18,580 nucleotides of DNA from Lachnospiraceae bacterium UBA3332 (GCA_002361095.1 DERU01000137.1:6547-25126); one strand, 5' to 3'; positions 7,003 through 14,542 are shown, numbered from the stretch's first letter. Numbers and translations are program-made. The notes: generated by a model not told the origin, from the sequence alone.

Positions 7003-7227
7003 TTGATCGAACTGACCAAAATCAACGGAGAGATCATTTTACTCAACTGCAATTTGATCGAATGTATTGAAACCATACCGGAGTCAAAAGTGGTAATGAC
7101 AAACGGTAAATACCATATTGTACGGGAGAGCGGCAGACAGATCATCGACAGGGTGGTGGAATACGAACGCCGCATTTTCGGAAAGGCTGTCACCAGACAG
7201 GGCATAGAGGAAGCTGCCGAGCTGTAG
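7003..7227 (+). CDS. flbD: FlbD/SwrD-family flagellar protein
   Basis: This small protein (74 aa) belongs to the FlbD family (SwrD in Bacillus subtilis), usually encoded between the hook gene and the stator or fliL genes. In Bacillus, SwrD raises motor torque and swarming. The family opening IELTKINGEIILLNCNLIEC is present, followed by IETIPESKVVMTNGK and a basic helix ending VVEYERRIFGK. The frame is open for 33 codons upstream, but conservation begins at the TTG at 7003, which has GGGGAGGG before it. The start is therefore read as TTG, an unusual codon that may keep expression low. Being next to motA and motB fits a stator-linked role. Confidence 0.9.
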   Translation: MIELTKINGEIILLNCNLIECIETIPESKVVMTNGKYHIVRESGRQIIDRVVEYERRIFGKAVTRQGIEEAAEL

Positions 7228-7314
7228 GCAGAAAGGGATAAAACCGGGCGTATGTAAATGGAAAAGCGAGCAGGGACAGGAAAGCCCGGGGAGAACAAAC
7301 TGGAGGTCAGGTAA

Positions 7315-8118
7315 ATGGATATCTCAACAATCCTTGGCATAATAATCGGAATTGTACTGATCGTGCAGGCAATCGGGTTGGGTTCCATCGGGAACTTTAT
7401 CGATCCGGCCAGTATATTGATCACGGTGGGCGGTACGGTCGCGGCGATTATCGCGTCATTCCCCCTAAAGACGTTGGCGACCATGGGGCGTCACATGGCG
7501 ATTCTGTTTAAAGGAAACGCCTTTAAACCGGAGGATGTCATCACCAAATTGGTGGATCTGGCGCAGATTGCCAGAAAGGACGGTTTGCTTGCGCTGGAAG
7601 AACAGTCCAAAGACATTAAGGATCCGTTCTTTAAAAGGGGAATCTTATTGGTAATCGATGCGATGGAGACCGAGAAAGTGAGAAGCCTTCTGGAGGAAGA
7701 AATCGCCGCGATGGATGCCAGACATGACGCGGGAGCCGGCATTTACGAAAGAGGCGGTTCCGTTGCCCCGGCGTTCGGTATGATCGGTACGCTGGTCGGC
7801 CTGATCAACATGTTGAAGAGCATGGATTTGTCGGAAGGCTCTTCTTCTTCCCTGGGGACAAATATGGCTACGGCAATGGTAACCACATTTTATGGCTGTA
7901 TTCTGGCAAACCTGATCTTTAATCCGATTGCGAAAAAGCTGAGGATCCGTAACGACGAAGAGATCCTTTACCGGCAGATCATTGTGGAAGGCGTCATATC
8001 CATACTGGGCGGGGACAATCCGAAGAGTTTGCGGGAAAAGCTGGTTTCCTATCTCTCACAGAAGAGGCAGGACAAGTATATGAACGGCGGCGGCAAAAAG
8101 GGCAAGGCAGAAGAATAA
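7315..8118 (+). CDS. motA: Flagellar stator protein MotA
   Basis: MotA is the membrane stator subunit that, with MotB, conducts ions and turns the rotor by contact with FliG. The protein is 267 aa with four membrane segments at about residues 5-24, 33-50, 148-168 and 186-204. Cytoplasmic-loop residues R87 and E95 have the spacing of the rotor-contacting R90/E98 pair of E. coli. The conserved prolines appear in APAFGMIGTLVG (P152) and FNPIAKKL (P204). The C-terminal tail is Lys/Gly-rich. A GGAGGT site lies seven bases before the ATG. motB follows after 49 bases. Whether it carries protons or sodium cannot be decided safely from sequence. Confidence 0.96.
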   Translation: MDISTILGIIIGIVLIVQAIGLGSIGNFIDPASILITVGGTVAAIIASFPLKTLATMGRHMAILFKGNAFKPEDVITKLVDLAQIARKDGLLALEEQSKDIKDPFFKRGILLVIDAMETEKVRSLLEEEIAAMDARHDAGAGIYERGGSVAPAFGMIGTLVGLINMLKSMDLSEGSSSSLGTNMATAMVTTFYGCILANLIFNPIAKKLRIRNDEEILYRQIIVEGVISILGGDNPKSLREKLVSYLSQKRQDKYMNGGGKKGKAEE

Positions 8119-8167
8119 CAAAGCCGGGCCCGGTTGACAGGATTGCCGGACGGATACAGGTGGTAAT

Positions 8168-8971
8168 ATGAAGAGACAGAAAAAAAATGAGGAACAGGGA
8201 AGCTGGATGGACACCTATGGCGACATGGTGACATTGCTGTTGTGCTTTTTTGTTCTGCTCTACAGCATTTCGTCAGTGGATCAACAGCAATGGATCAATC
8301 TGGTCATGAGCTTGAACCCGGATGCCCGGGAACAGCTGGAGACACCGCACGCGCAGGGCGAGGAAACCATGGGCGTGGAGACGGAAGCGGAAAGCAGTTC
8401 AGGGATGATGGAGGAAGTGGATTTTGAGGATATCTATGAGGCGCTGGTGGAAGCGGCGCAGAATCTTGGAGTGCAGGATCAGGTGACCATCAGCAAGGGT
8501 GACGGATATACCTTTATTTCCTTCCGTGATCAGGTGTTTTTTGACGGGAACAGCCCCACTTTAAAGGAAGAGGGGAAAGTGGTCTTAGACGCTTTTGTGG
8601 ATGCCATGATACCGGCGGCAAGCCAGATCAAAGAGATTCAGGTACTGGGGCATACTTCGCAGGGATCGCCGGATAGGCCGAATAATGTGATGACGGACAG
8701 GGTGCTGGCGGCGGAGCGGTCTGCGCAGATTGTGGCGCATATCCAGATGCGGGATTTCATTGAACCCGCCAGGCTGGTAGGCATGGCGTTTGGGCAGTTC
8801 AGGCCCATTGACACGTTTGAGACGGCGGAAGGCAGGGCGCATAACCGGAGGGCGGAGATCCTGATTACGGAAACCGGTTCGGTGGAGAGAAGCCTGAGTT
8901 CCTATTACAAAGAAGTTTACGGCAGCGATACTTATGGCGGATGGATGTCAGAGAACGTGGAGGCGGAATGA
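8168..8971 (+). CDS. motB: Flagellar stator protein MotB
   Basis: MotB anchors the stator to peptidoglycan and supplies the essential ion-binding Asp. The protein is 267 aa. After a basic N-terminus, a single membrane helix runs from about residue 18 (GDMVTLLLCFFVLLYSIS); D19 is the counterpart of the conserved channel aspartate. A charged linker with an acidic patch (ETEAESSSGMMEEVDFED) leads to a C-terminal OmpA-like domain with VFFDGNSPTLKEEG, EIQVLGHTSQGSP and NRRAEILIT. The usual GHTD is GHTS here, a small deviation. AGGTGG lies four bases before the ATG. fliM starts only 37 bases after the stop; no fliL gene lies between. Confidence 0.96.
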   Translation: MKRQKKNEEQGSWMDTYGDMVTLLLCFFVLLYSISSVDQQQWINLVMSLNPDAREQLETPHAQGEETMGVETEAESSSGMMEEVDFEDIYEALVEAAQNLGVQDQVTISKGDGYTFISFRDQVFFDGNSPTLKEEGKVVLDAFVDAMIPAASQIKEIQVLGHTSQGSPDRPNNVMTDRVLAAERSAQIVAHIQMRDFIEPARLVGMAFGQFRPIDTFETAEGRAHNRRAEILITETGSVERSLSSYYKEVYGSDTYGGWMSENVEAE

Positions 8972-9008
8972 GCCGTGAGAATAAACAGATGGAGCATGGG
9001 GTGACGGC

Positions 9009-10094
9009 ATGGCTGATGTTTTAACACAAAGTCAGATAGATGCGCTGCTGAGTTCGATGCAGGGCGGTGGGGACACCCAGGAACAAGAGGAAACCGCAGC
9101 GAAGGAAGAAAAATCCTTCCGGCTTTATGATTTTTACAGTCCGAAGAAATTTACAAAAGACAGACTGCGGATTTTGAAGGGTGTCTATGACAACTACTGC
9201 CGGATCGCTTCCTCACAGGTAAACAGCCTTTTTCGCACAAATAGCGAAATGGAGGTTGTCACCGTGGAAGAACAGCGTTATTATGAATACAGTAATGCAT
9301 TGGCGGAGACGGATATGCTGACGTTGGTGGATGTCAAGGTACCGGAAAATGTGGGGAAACTTCCCCCCATTTTGATGCATATGAGTCCGTCGCTGATGGT
9401 GAACCTGATAGACAGGATGCTGGGCGGAAGCCAGGTAGACGAGGATATTGATTCTTTTTATGTGTATACGGAACTGGAGATGCCGTTATACCGTAAAGTG
9501 ATGGAATACCTGACGACCAGTATGCAGGATGCGTGGAGCAGTTATCTGCGCATTTCGCCGAGGGTTGACCGCATCGTGGATAATACCGGTCTATACCAGA
9601 CGATCGGTGTGGATGAAACGGTGGTGATCATTATGCTGAATGTATCGCTGCAGGAGGAAACGGGGAGATTGAGCATTTGTATCCCGGAAGAACTGCTGAT
9701 GGGAATCTTCTCAACGATTGACAACCATAAACGCACGGAAGACGAATATGAGAATGCGCTTCCTGATGTGAAGAAGGTGATCTTTGATAAGATACGCGAT
9801 TCTGTTCTGACCGTGAAAGCGGAACTTGGCAGTGCGGAGATGTCCATGGGCGATATCTACGGTCTGAAAGTGGGCGACGTAATCAATTTGAATAAGCCGC
9901 AGAATTCCACCATCCGTCTTTTTGTGGAAGAACAGCCTTGGTTTGAGGGGCAGCTTGGTGTCAGCAATAAAAAGGTTGCCGTCAAAATTGAAAACCGTCT
10001 GGATTTTGAGGCGGATGATGAACCGGAAATGCAGACGGATGACTTTAAATCCGCTGTATCAATAGATGCAAATAATATAGTAAGCGAGGTATGA
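9009..10094 (+). CDS. fliM: Flagellar motor switch protein FliM
   Basis: FliM is the C-ring protein that receives CheY-P and passes the switching signal to FliG. The protein is 361 aa. The N-terminal docking peptide is clear (residues 5-18: LTQSQIDALLSSMQ), followed by a Gly/Gln/Glu linker, the CheC-like middle domain (FRLYDFYSPKKFTKDRLRIL to about 240), and a C-terminal SpoA domain (LKVGDVINLNKPQNSTIRLF). A conserved LIDRMLGG segment is present in the middle domain. The ATG at 9009 has a GGGGTGA site four bases upstream. cheY begins four bases after the stop, so ligand and receptor are made side by side. Confidence 0.97.
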   Translation: MADVLTQSQIDALLSSMQGGGDTQEQEETAAKEEKSFRLYDFYSPKKFTKDRLRILKGVYDNYCRIASSQVNSLFRTNSEMEVVTVEEQRYYEYSNALAETDMLTLVDVKVPENVGKLPPILMHMSPSLMVNLIDRMLGGSQVDEDIDSFYVYTELEMPLYRKVMEYLTTSMQDAWSSYLRISPRVDRIVDNTGLYQTIGVDETVVIIMLNVSLQEETGRLSICIPEELLMGIFSTIDNHKRTEDEYENALPDVKKVIFDKIRDSVLTVKAELGSAEMSMGDIYGLKVGDVINLNKPQNSTIRLFVEEQPWFEGQLGVSNKKVAVKIENRLDFEADDEPEMQTDDFKSAVSIDANNIVSEV

Positions 10095-10098
10095 GAGT

Positions 10099-10461
10099 AT
10101 GGCTAAAATACTGGTAGTTGACGACGCAGCATTTATGAGAATGATGGTCAAGGATGCGCTTTCCAAGGGCGGCTACACGGACGTGGTGGAAGCTTCCGAC
10201 GGCGCGATGGCGGTGGAGGAGTATGAAAAGGTCAATCCCGATCTGGTGATCATGGATATTACCATGCCCAACATGGATGGCCTGCAGGCCCTCAAGGCGA
10301 TCAAGGGAAAACATCCGGATGCAACCGTGGTGATGTGTTCCGCAATGGGACAGGAGAGCATGGTCATTGATGCGATTAAATCCGGTGCAAAGGACTTCAT
10401 CGTAAAGCCTTTTAAGGCGGACCGTATTTTAAAAACCGTAAACAGCATTGTTGGAGCATGA
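10099..10461 (+). CDS. cheY: Chemotaxis response regulator CheY
   Basis: CheY is a single-domain receiver that is phosphorylated by CheA and binds the switch proteins. The protein is 120 aa. All receiver residues are in place: the acidic pair D8/D9, phospho-acceptor D53 in LVIMDITMP, S81 in VVMCSAMGQ (the Thr/Ser switch position) and K103 in FIVKPF. There is no output domain. It begins four bases after fliM, with GAGGT upstream. In Bacillus subtilis cheY follows fliY; here it precedes it, with flgC in between. No cheA, cheB, cheW, cheC or cheD is present in this window. Confidence 0.96.
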   Translation: MAKILVVDDAAFMRMMVKDALSKGGYTDVVEASDGAMAVEEYEKVNPDLVIMDITMPNMDGLQALKAIKGKHPDATVVMCSAMGQESMVIDAIKSGAKDFIVKPFKADRILKTVNSIVGA

Positions 10462-10477
10462 CAGGGGGAACGGTTAT

Positions 10478-10918
10478 ATGTCTTTTATGAGTTCACTCAA
10501 CATTCCGGCTTCCGGAATGTCGGCCCAAAAACTGCGGCTGGATGTGGTTTCGGATAATATTGCCAATCAGGAGACCACGAGAACCGAGAGCGGTGGGCCT
10601 TACAGAAGAAAGATGGTAGTCATGCAGTCCGTGCAGGACAAAAAATTTAAAAAAGCATTGCAGTCGGCTTCCGCAAACGGAGCCAGGCCGGGGGGCGTAA
10701 AGGCAACCATGATTTTGGATGACCAAACGGAGTTAAATCCTGTGTATGACCCTGAGCATCCGGATGCGAACGAAAATGGGTACGTCCTTATGCCCAATAT
10801 CGATATGGTCAAGGAGACCGTTGACAGCATGTCGGCGTCCCGCGCCTATGAAGCCAATGTCACCGCTTTTAATGCGATGAAGTTGATGATGCAGAAGGCG
10901 TTGGAGATAGGTAAATAA
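10478..10918 (+). CDS. flgC: Flagellar basal-body rod protein FlgC
   Basis: FlgC is an exported subunit of the proximal rod. The protein is 146 aa, close to the usual length. The N-terminus has the rod-protein motif (SLNIPASGMSAQKLRLDVVS, then DNIANQETTRTESGGPYRRK). The C-terminus is typical of FlgC (NIDMVKETVDSMSASRAYEA, NVTAFNAMKLMMQKALEIGK). The ATG at 10478 has AGGGGG nine bases upstream; an open frame to 10448 overlaps cheY and lacks conservation. FlgC normally sits with flgB and fliE at the start of the operon, upstream of fliF and fliG. Finding it between cheY and fliY is unusual: it is either moved or a second copy. The call is FlgC rather than FlgB because of the ALEIGK ending and the YEANVTAF motif. 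Confidence 0.93.
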   Translation: MSFMSSLNIPASGMSAQKLRLDVVSDNIANQETTRTESGGPYRRKMVVMQSVQDKKFKKALQSASANGARPGGVKATMILDDQTELNPVYDPEHPDANENGYVLMPNIDMVKETVDSMSASRAYEANVTAFNAMKLMMQKALEIGK

Positions 10919-10949
10919 GAGGACAGGTCAGAAAGAGAGATTGGTATAA

Positions 10950-12404
10950 ATGGGAGCTAATAAGTTTAGTACGACGGAAATAGATGCGATAGGCGAAATT
11001 ATGAATATCAGTCTCGGGGCATCTGCGACCGCCGCATCAACAATGCTGGATGCACGGGTTGATATTACGACTCCGCAGGTCCGTGTGCAGAGTAGGGATG
11101 AATTTTCCTTTACGAATCTGGAACCTGCCATCTGTGTGGAAATCACATATGTCGAAGGACTGACCGGCGACAATGTTATGCTCTTAAAAAGGCATGATGT
11201 CAAGGTAATCGTTGAGAGACTGATGGGAATGGAAATTCCCGAAGAAGAATTTGAACTCAACGAGATGAACATCAGCGCCATCTGCGAGGTTATGAACCAG
11301 ATGATGGGCGCCTCTGCAACCGCCCTGTCGGAATTGCTGGATCGTACTGTCAATATTTCCACACCCCGTTCTTTTGAAGTGACCAGCGATGAGTTTTTTA
11401 AGGATAAGTATTTTCCCAAAGAAAACGATTCGATGGTGGTAATCAGCTTCAATCTGGACATTGCGGGAAAAATGGACAGTGAGTTTATGAACCTGATGCC
11501 GATCCAGCTGGCAAAGGAACTGGTTCTTGGTTTCTTCCCGGACTTGGCGGATGCCCAGGAGGAGGAAGAGGAAGTTCCGGCTGCAGCGGCGGAAAGCGGG
11601 AGTGCAGGAAAGCTAAGCCAGGAGCAGATGGACGCGCTTCTTGCATCCATGCAGTCAGATTCCCAACCGGCTTCTGCACCGGAACCGCCTGTAAGCAGCG
11701 GTTCTTCGGAGAAAATGAGTCAGGAGGCCATGGATGCGCTTTTGGCTTCCATGCAGGGAGGACAGGATGCGTCGGCACAGCCTGCGGCATCGGAACCGGC
11801 TCTGCAGCCTGCCATGTCCCAGCAGCCTGTGGCGGCACAGCCTGTCATGCCCCAGCAGCCTATGGCGGCACAGCCTGTCATGCAACAGCCCATGGCAGGG
11901 CAGCCTATGATGGGGATGCCGATGATGCCGCAGATGGATATGTCTGTTTTTTCCCAGAGTCTTTTGGAAATGCAGCGTATGCAGATGAAGATGCTGGAAC
12001 AGATGCAGCAGATGGAAAAGGATCGCCAGCAGGCCGGCGCAAAAGAGCAGAAGGAATCGTCCAGGAAGGATCGGGGACCCAAGCAGCTCAACGTACACGC
12101 GGGAATCCAGCGTTCCCTGCACGACGCTTCGGGCGGCGAGGTGGACCCGGACGGCAATTTGGATATGATCATGGGGGTTCCCGTGGAGATATCCGTCGAA
12201 ATCGGCCGGACCAAGAAGCTGGTACAGGATGTCCTGGAACTGAACAAAGGTTCGCTGGTAGTCTTGGACAAGTTGGCGGGAGAACAGGTGGATTTGTTTG
12301 TCAACGGACAATGCATTGCCAAAGGCGATGTGGTGGTGGTTGACGATAATTTCGGCTTCCGTATCACACAGATACTGGCAGAAAATATGCCGGTTGTGGA
12401 ATGA
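10950..12404 (+). CDS. fliY: FliY-type switch phosphatase (two CheC sites, linker with two CheY-docking peptides, FliN domain)
   Basis: FliY combines a CheC-like CheY-P phosphatase with a FliN (SpoA) C-ring domain. The protein is 484 aa, much longer than the 378 aa of Bacillus subtilis. Phosphatase site 1 is D12-E16-N19 with P42; site 2 is S109-E113-N116 with P139, both fitting the (D/S)xxxExxN-x22-P consensus, so both look active. There is no docking peptide before site 1. Instead the linker holds LSQEQMDALLASMQ (222-235) and MSQEAMDALLASMQ (256-269), which resemble the FliM N-terminal peptide. A Gln/Pro/Met/Ala repeat region (about 275-330) and a Met/Gln helix follow, then the FliN domain (about 404-480). 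The start has only a weak purine site upstream. Confidence 0.95.
   Translation: MGANKFSTTEIDAIGEIMNISLGASATAASTMLDARVDITTPQVRVQSRDEFSFTNLEPAICVEITYVEGLTGDNVMLLKRHDVKVIVERLMGMEIPEEEFELNEMNISAICEVMNQMMGASATALSELLDRTVNISTPRSFEVTSDEFFKDKYFPKENDSMVVISFNLDIAGKMDSEFMNLMPIQLAKELVLGFFPDLADAQEEEEEVPAAAAESGSAGKLSQEQMDALLASMQSDSQPASAPEPPVSSGSSEKMSQEAMDALLASMQGGQDASAQPAASEPALQPAMSQQPVAAQPVMPQQPMAAQPVMQQPMAGQPMMGMPMMPQMDMSVFSQSLLEMQRMQMKMLEQMQQMEKDRQQAGAKEQKESSRKDRGPKQLNVHAGIQRSLHDASGGEVDPDGNLDMIMGVPVEISVEIGRTKKLVQDVLELNKGSLVVLDKLAGEQVDLFVNGQCIAKGDVVVVDDNFGFRITQILAENMPVVE
11613..11756 (+). repeat. Tandem copies of the CheY-P docking motif inside fliY
   Basis: Positions 11613-11654 and 11715-11756 encode two near-identical 14-residue segments, LSQEQMDALLASMQ and MSQEAMDALLASMQ, 34 residues apart. 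They resemble LTQSQIDALLSSMQ of FliM. The codons differ at several third positions, so the copies are not very recent or have been kept by selection on the protein. Confidence 0.85.
11820..11915 (+). repeat. Gln/Pro-rich tandem repeat in the fliY linker
   Basis: Three in-frame units of about 33, 30 and 33 bases (starts 11820, 11853, 11883) encode QQPVAAQPVMP, QQPMAAQPVM and QQPMAGQPMMG. The first two are nearly identical in DNA. The array could vary in number among strains and would change the length of the tether between docking peptides and the FliN domain. Confidence 0.8.
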
Positions 12405-12410
12405 GAATAT

Positions 12411-12758
12411 ATGGTGGAAGGATTTTTGACAGCGGCCGGAACGCTGATTTTGGTGGTCGGCATTTTGTTTTTGTGTTGGTTTGCCACAAAGAAGCTTGCA
12501 GGAATGGGACAGCCGGGACAGTTTAGGGGAAACGGATCGCGTATCCGCCTGCTGGATCAGGTGGGACTGGGACCGGATAAGAGCGTCGCTTTGATCCAGG
12601 TGGGCAGGCGTTACTGGCTGGTAGGTGTGGCATCTTCCGGTATCAGCCTGCTTGCGGAACTGGATGAAGAAACGGTAGGGGAGGTTGTCGTACAAGGCGG
12701 CGGCCAGACCATGGATTTTAAGCAGTTGTTGGAAAGTTTCAGGGACAGGAAGAAGTAA
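12411..12758 (+). CDS. fliO: Flagellar biosynthesis protein FliO/FliZ
   Basis: FliO is a small membrane protein that helps assemble the FliP ring of the export gate. The protein is 115 aa, with one membrane helix at about residues 6-25 (LTAAGTLILVVGILFLCWFA) and a cytoplasmic domain (RIRLLDQVGLGPDKSVALIQ, then VGRRYWLVGVASSGISLL) that matches the family. It starts six bases after fliY and ends six bases before fliP. The ribosome site is weak (GGAATGAGA overlaps the fliY stop), suggesting translational coupling. The identification rests on topology, the VGxRyxLVGVA pattern and the place before fliP. Confidence 0.92.
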   Translation: MVEGFLTAAGTLILVVGILFLCWFATKKLAGMGQPGQFRGNGSRIRLLDQVGLGPDKSVALIQVGRRYWLVGVASSGISLLAELDEETVGEVVVQGGGQTMDFKQLLESFRDRKK

Positions 12759-12764
12759 GGGGAT

Positions 12765-13430
12765 ATGGGCGAACAATCTTTAATCAATGTAAACGGGAAC
12801 AGTGTGCCTACGCTGGAGCTTTTGCTGATGATGACGATCATCTCCCTTCTGCCGTCCATTATGATCATGATGACTTCCTTCACACGGATTATGATCGTCA
12901 TGGGTCTGACCAGAACCGCGATGGGCGTGCAGCAATCGCCACCGAATATGGTATTGGTTGGAATTTCCCTTTTCCTCACGCTGTTTATTATGCGGCCTGT
13001 TTTTGAAAGGATTAACACGGAAGCGTATCAGCCCTATCGGAACGGCGCCATCACGGCAGAGGAGGCGCTCGACAGGATGCAGCAGCCTATGAAGGAGTTT
13101 ATGCTAAGCAATACCAAGATCGAGACGTTGGAGGCGTTTTCCGACATGGCCGGGATAGAGGTGGGGGAAGACCCCACGGAACTTTCTCTGGCAATTATCA
13201 TTCCTTCATTCATGACAAGCGAATTGAAACGCGCCTTTCTTGCGGGTTTTATCATTTATATGCCGTTTTTACTGATTGATATTATTGTGTCAAGTACGCT
13301 GATGTCAATGGGCATGATGATGCTTCCGCCCGCCACGATTGCCCTGCCGTTCAAGCTGTTGCTTTTCGTGACGGTGGACGGATGGGAGTTACTGTTTTCG
13401 AGTCTTGTGGAGAGTTATATCCGGTTTTGA
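12765..13430 (+). CDS. fliP: Flagellar export gate protein FliP
   Basis: FliP is the core membrane protein of the flagellar export gate; five copies form the pore with FliQ and FliR. The protein is 221 aa, the same length as in Bacillus subtilis, without the long cleaved leader of enterobacterial FliP. Conserved stretches are PSIMIMMTSFTRIMIVMGLT, MGVQQSPPNMVLVGISLFLT, IPSFMTSELKRAFLAGF and STLMSMGMMMLPPATIALPF. Four membrane segments are apparent, two on each side of a hydrophilic loop. An AAGGGGA site is very close to the ATG, so coupling to fliO is likely. Confidence 0.97.
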   Translation: MGEQSLINVNGNSVPTLELLLMMTIISLLPSIMIMMTSFTRIMIVMGLTRTAMGVQQSPPNMVLVGISLFLTLFIMRPVFERINTEAYQPYRNGAITAEEALDRMQQPMKEFMLSNTKIETLEAFSDMAGIEVGEDPTELSLAIIIPSFMTSELKRAFLAGFIIYMPFLLIDIIVSSTLMSMGMMMLPPATIALPFKLLLFVTVDGWELLFSSLVESYIRF

Positions 13431-13485
13431 CGGCGGATTGGGCCGGCCGGAAAGCGGTTAGGCGCCGACGGTATGGAGGACTTTT

Positions 13486-13749
13486 ATGACAAACGGGGAA
13501 ATATCCGATCTGGTATACAAGGTTTTTGTGAGCGCGCTTCAGCTGGGTGGACCGCTTCTGATCATCAGCATGGCGGTGGGTATTGTGATTGCCATTCTGC
13601 AGGCTGCGACCCAGATCCACGAACAGACCCTTACCTTTGTGCCAAAGCTTGTCACAATCGGAGTGGTTTTAATCCTGACCGGGCAAAACATGCTGGTTTC
13701 CCTGCAGGAGTTTTTCCGGGAAATTTTTGCTCTGGTAGCCGCGAACTAG
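13486..13749 (+). CDS. fliQ: Flagellar export gate protein FliQ
   Basis: FliQ is a two-helix membrane protein of the export gate. The protein is 87 aa, the normal size. The helices are at about residues 13-38 (VFVSALQLGGPLLIISMAVG onward) and 50-75. The conserved AILQAATQIHEQTLTFVPKL between them is diagnostic. GGAGG lies six bases before the ATG. It is 55 bases after fliP, and fliR begins 13 bases after its stop. Confidence 0.96.
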   Translation: MTNGEISDLVYKVFVSALQLGGPLLIISMAVGIVIAILQAATQIHEQTLTFVPKLVTIGVVLILTGQNMLVSLQEFFREIFALVAAN

Positions 13750-13762
13750 GCGGGAGGCTTAG

Positions 13763-14542
13763 ATGACGGAAGCATTTTTGGAGCAGATTTTTTTGCTTGC
13801 CCTGGTGATGATGCGGATGGCAGGGTTTGTGCTGCTAAGTCCCATTTTGGGGAGAAGGGGGATTCCGGCCCTTTCCAAAGCCGGAATGATTTTGGCGCTG
13901 ACCGCCGCAGTTTTTGCCGGAGCCGATACGCAGGCGCATGTGACGGTTTCCACTGATACGCTTGGCTATGCATTTCTGCTTTTTAAAGAATTTGTGATGG
14001 GATATCTGCTGGGATTTACCATGCAGCTGTTTTTGTATATTATGACCCACACCGGCGCCATCGTCGATTTCCAGATGGGATTGTCCATGGCGACGGTTTA
14101 TGACCCGGTAAACGGCTCACAGAGCGCGGTTACGGGCAGTCTTTTGAACATTTACTATATTATGTTGTTTTTTGCGGCGGACGGACATCTGGCTATGATG
14201 AAAATACTGCTTTTATCGGCGCAGGTGGTTCCTTATGGTCAGGTCGCTTTTGGGCCGGATGCGTGGCACACGGTTTCGCAGATTTTCCGGGAGTGTACGG
14301 TCATGGCAGTGAAGCTGTCCTTTCCGGTCATTGCGACGGAACTTTTGCTGGAAGTCGGGGTAGGCATCCTGATGAAGATGGTTCCGCAGATCAATCTTTT
14401 TATTATCAATATTCAGTTAAAGATCGTAGTGGGACTGGCATCCATGATTTTCCTGATATCGCCGGTCGGCGATATCATTGAGGTACTGATCAACCGGATG
14501 CTGAATTCCATGCAGGACGTCATGCGGCTGATGGCCGGATAG
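13763..14542 (+). CDS. fliR: Flagellar export gate protein FliR
   Basis: FliR is the single-copy membrane subunit of the export gate that completes the FliP/FliQ helix. The protein is 259 aa with about six membrane segments. Family features include MRMAGFVLLSPILGRRGIPA near the N-terminus, FKEFVMGYLLGFTMQLFLY, and a central GAIVDFQMGLSMATVYDP. Its C-terminal part ends with MVPQINLFIINIQLKIVVGL. GGGAGG lies five bases before the ATG. In some Clostridia fliR is fused to flhB; here the two are separate, with a 43-base gap. Confidence 0.97.
   Translation: MTEAFLEQIFLLALVMMRMAGFVLLSPILGRRGIPALSKAGMILALTAAVFAGADTQAHVTVSTDTLGYAFLLFKEFVMGYLLGFTMQLFLYIMTHTGAIVDFQMGLSMATVYDPVNGSQSAVTGSLLNIYYIMLFFAADGHLAMMKILLLSAQVVPYGQVAFGPDAWHTVSQIFRECTVMAVKLSFPVIATELLLEVGVGILMKMVPQINLFIINIQLKIVVGLASMIFLISPVGDIIEVLINRMLNSMQDVMRLMAG

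Noticed and set aside
7244..7289. CCGGGC/GCCCGG inverted repeat upstream of motA
   Set aside because: Only six base pairs around a 34-base loop; too weak to call as a regulatory structure.
8123..8132. Palindrome CCGGGCCCGG between motA and motB
   Set aside because: It has no loop and no T-run, and so makes neither a useful hairpin nor a terminator; likely chance in GC-rich spacer.
11655..12776. Long open frame on the - strand (His/Leu-rich) opposite fliY and fliO
   Set aside because: It is antisense to a clear fliY, its composition mirrors the Gln/Met-rich codons of fliY, and it has no recognisable domain or ribosome site.
13473..13766. Second + strand frame overlapping fliQ
   Set aside because: The FliQ frame is conserved and has the ribosome site; the other frame is Cys/His/Gly-rich shadow sequence.
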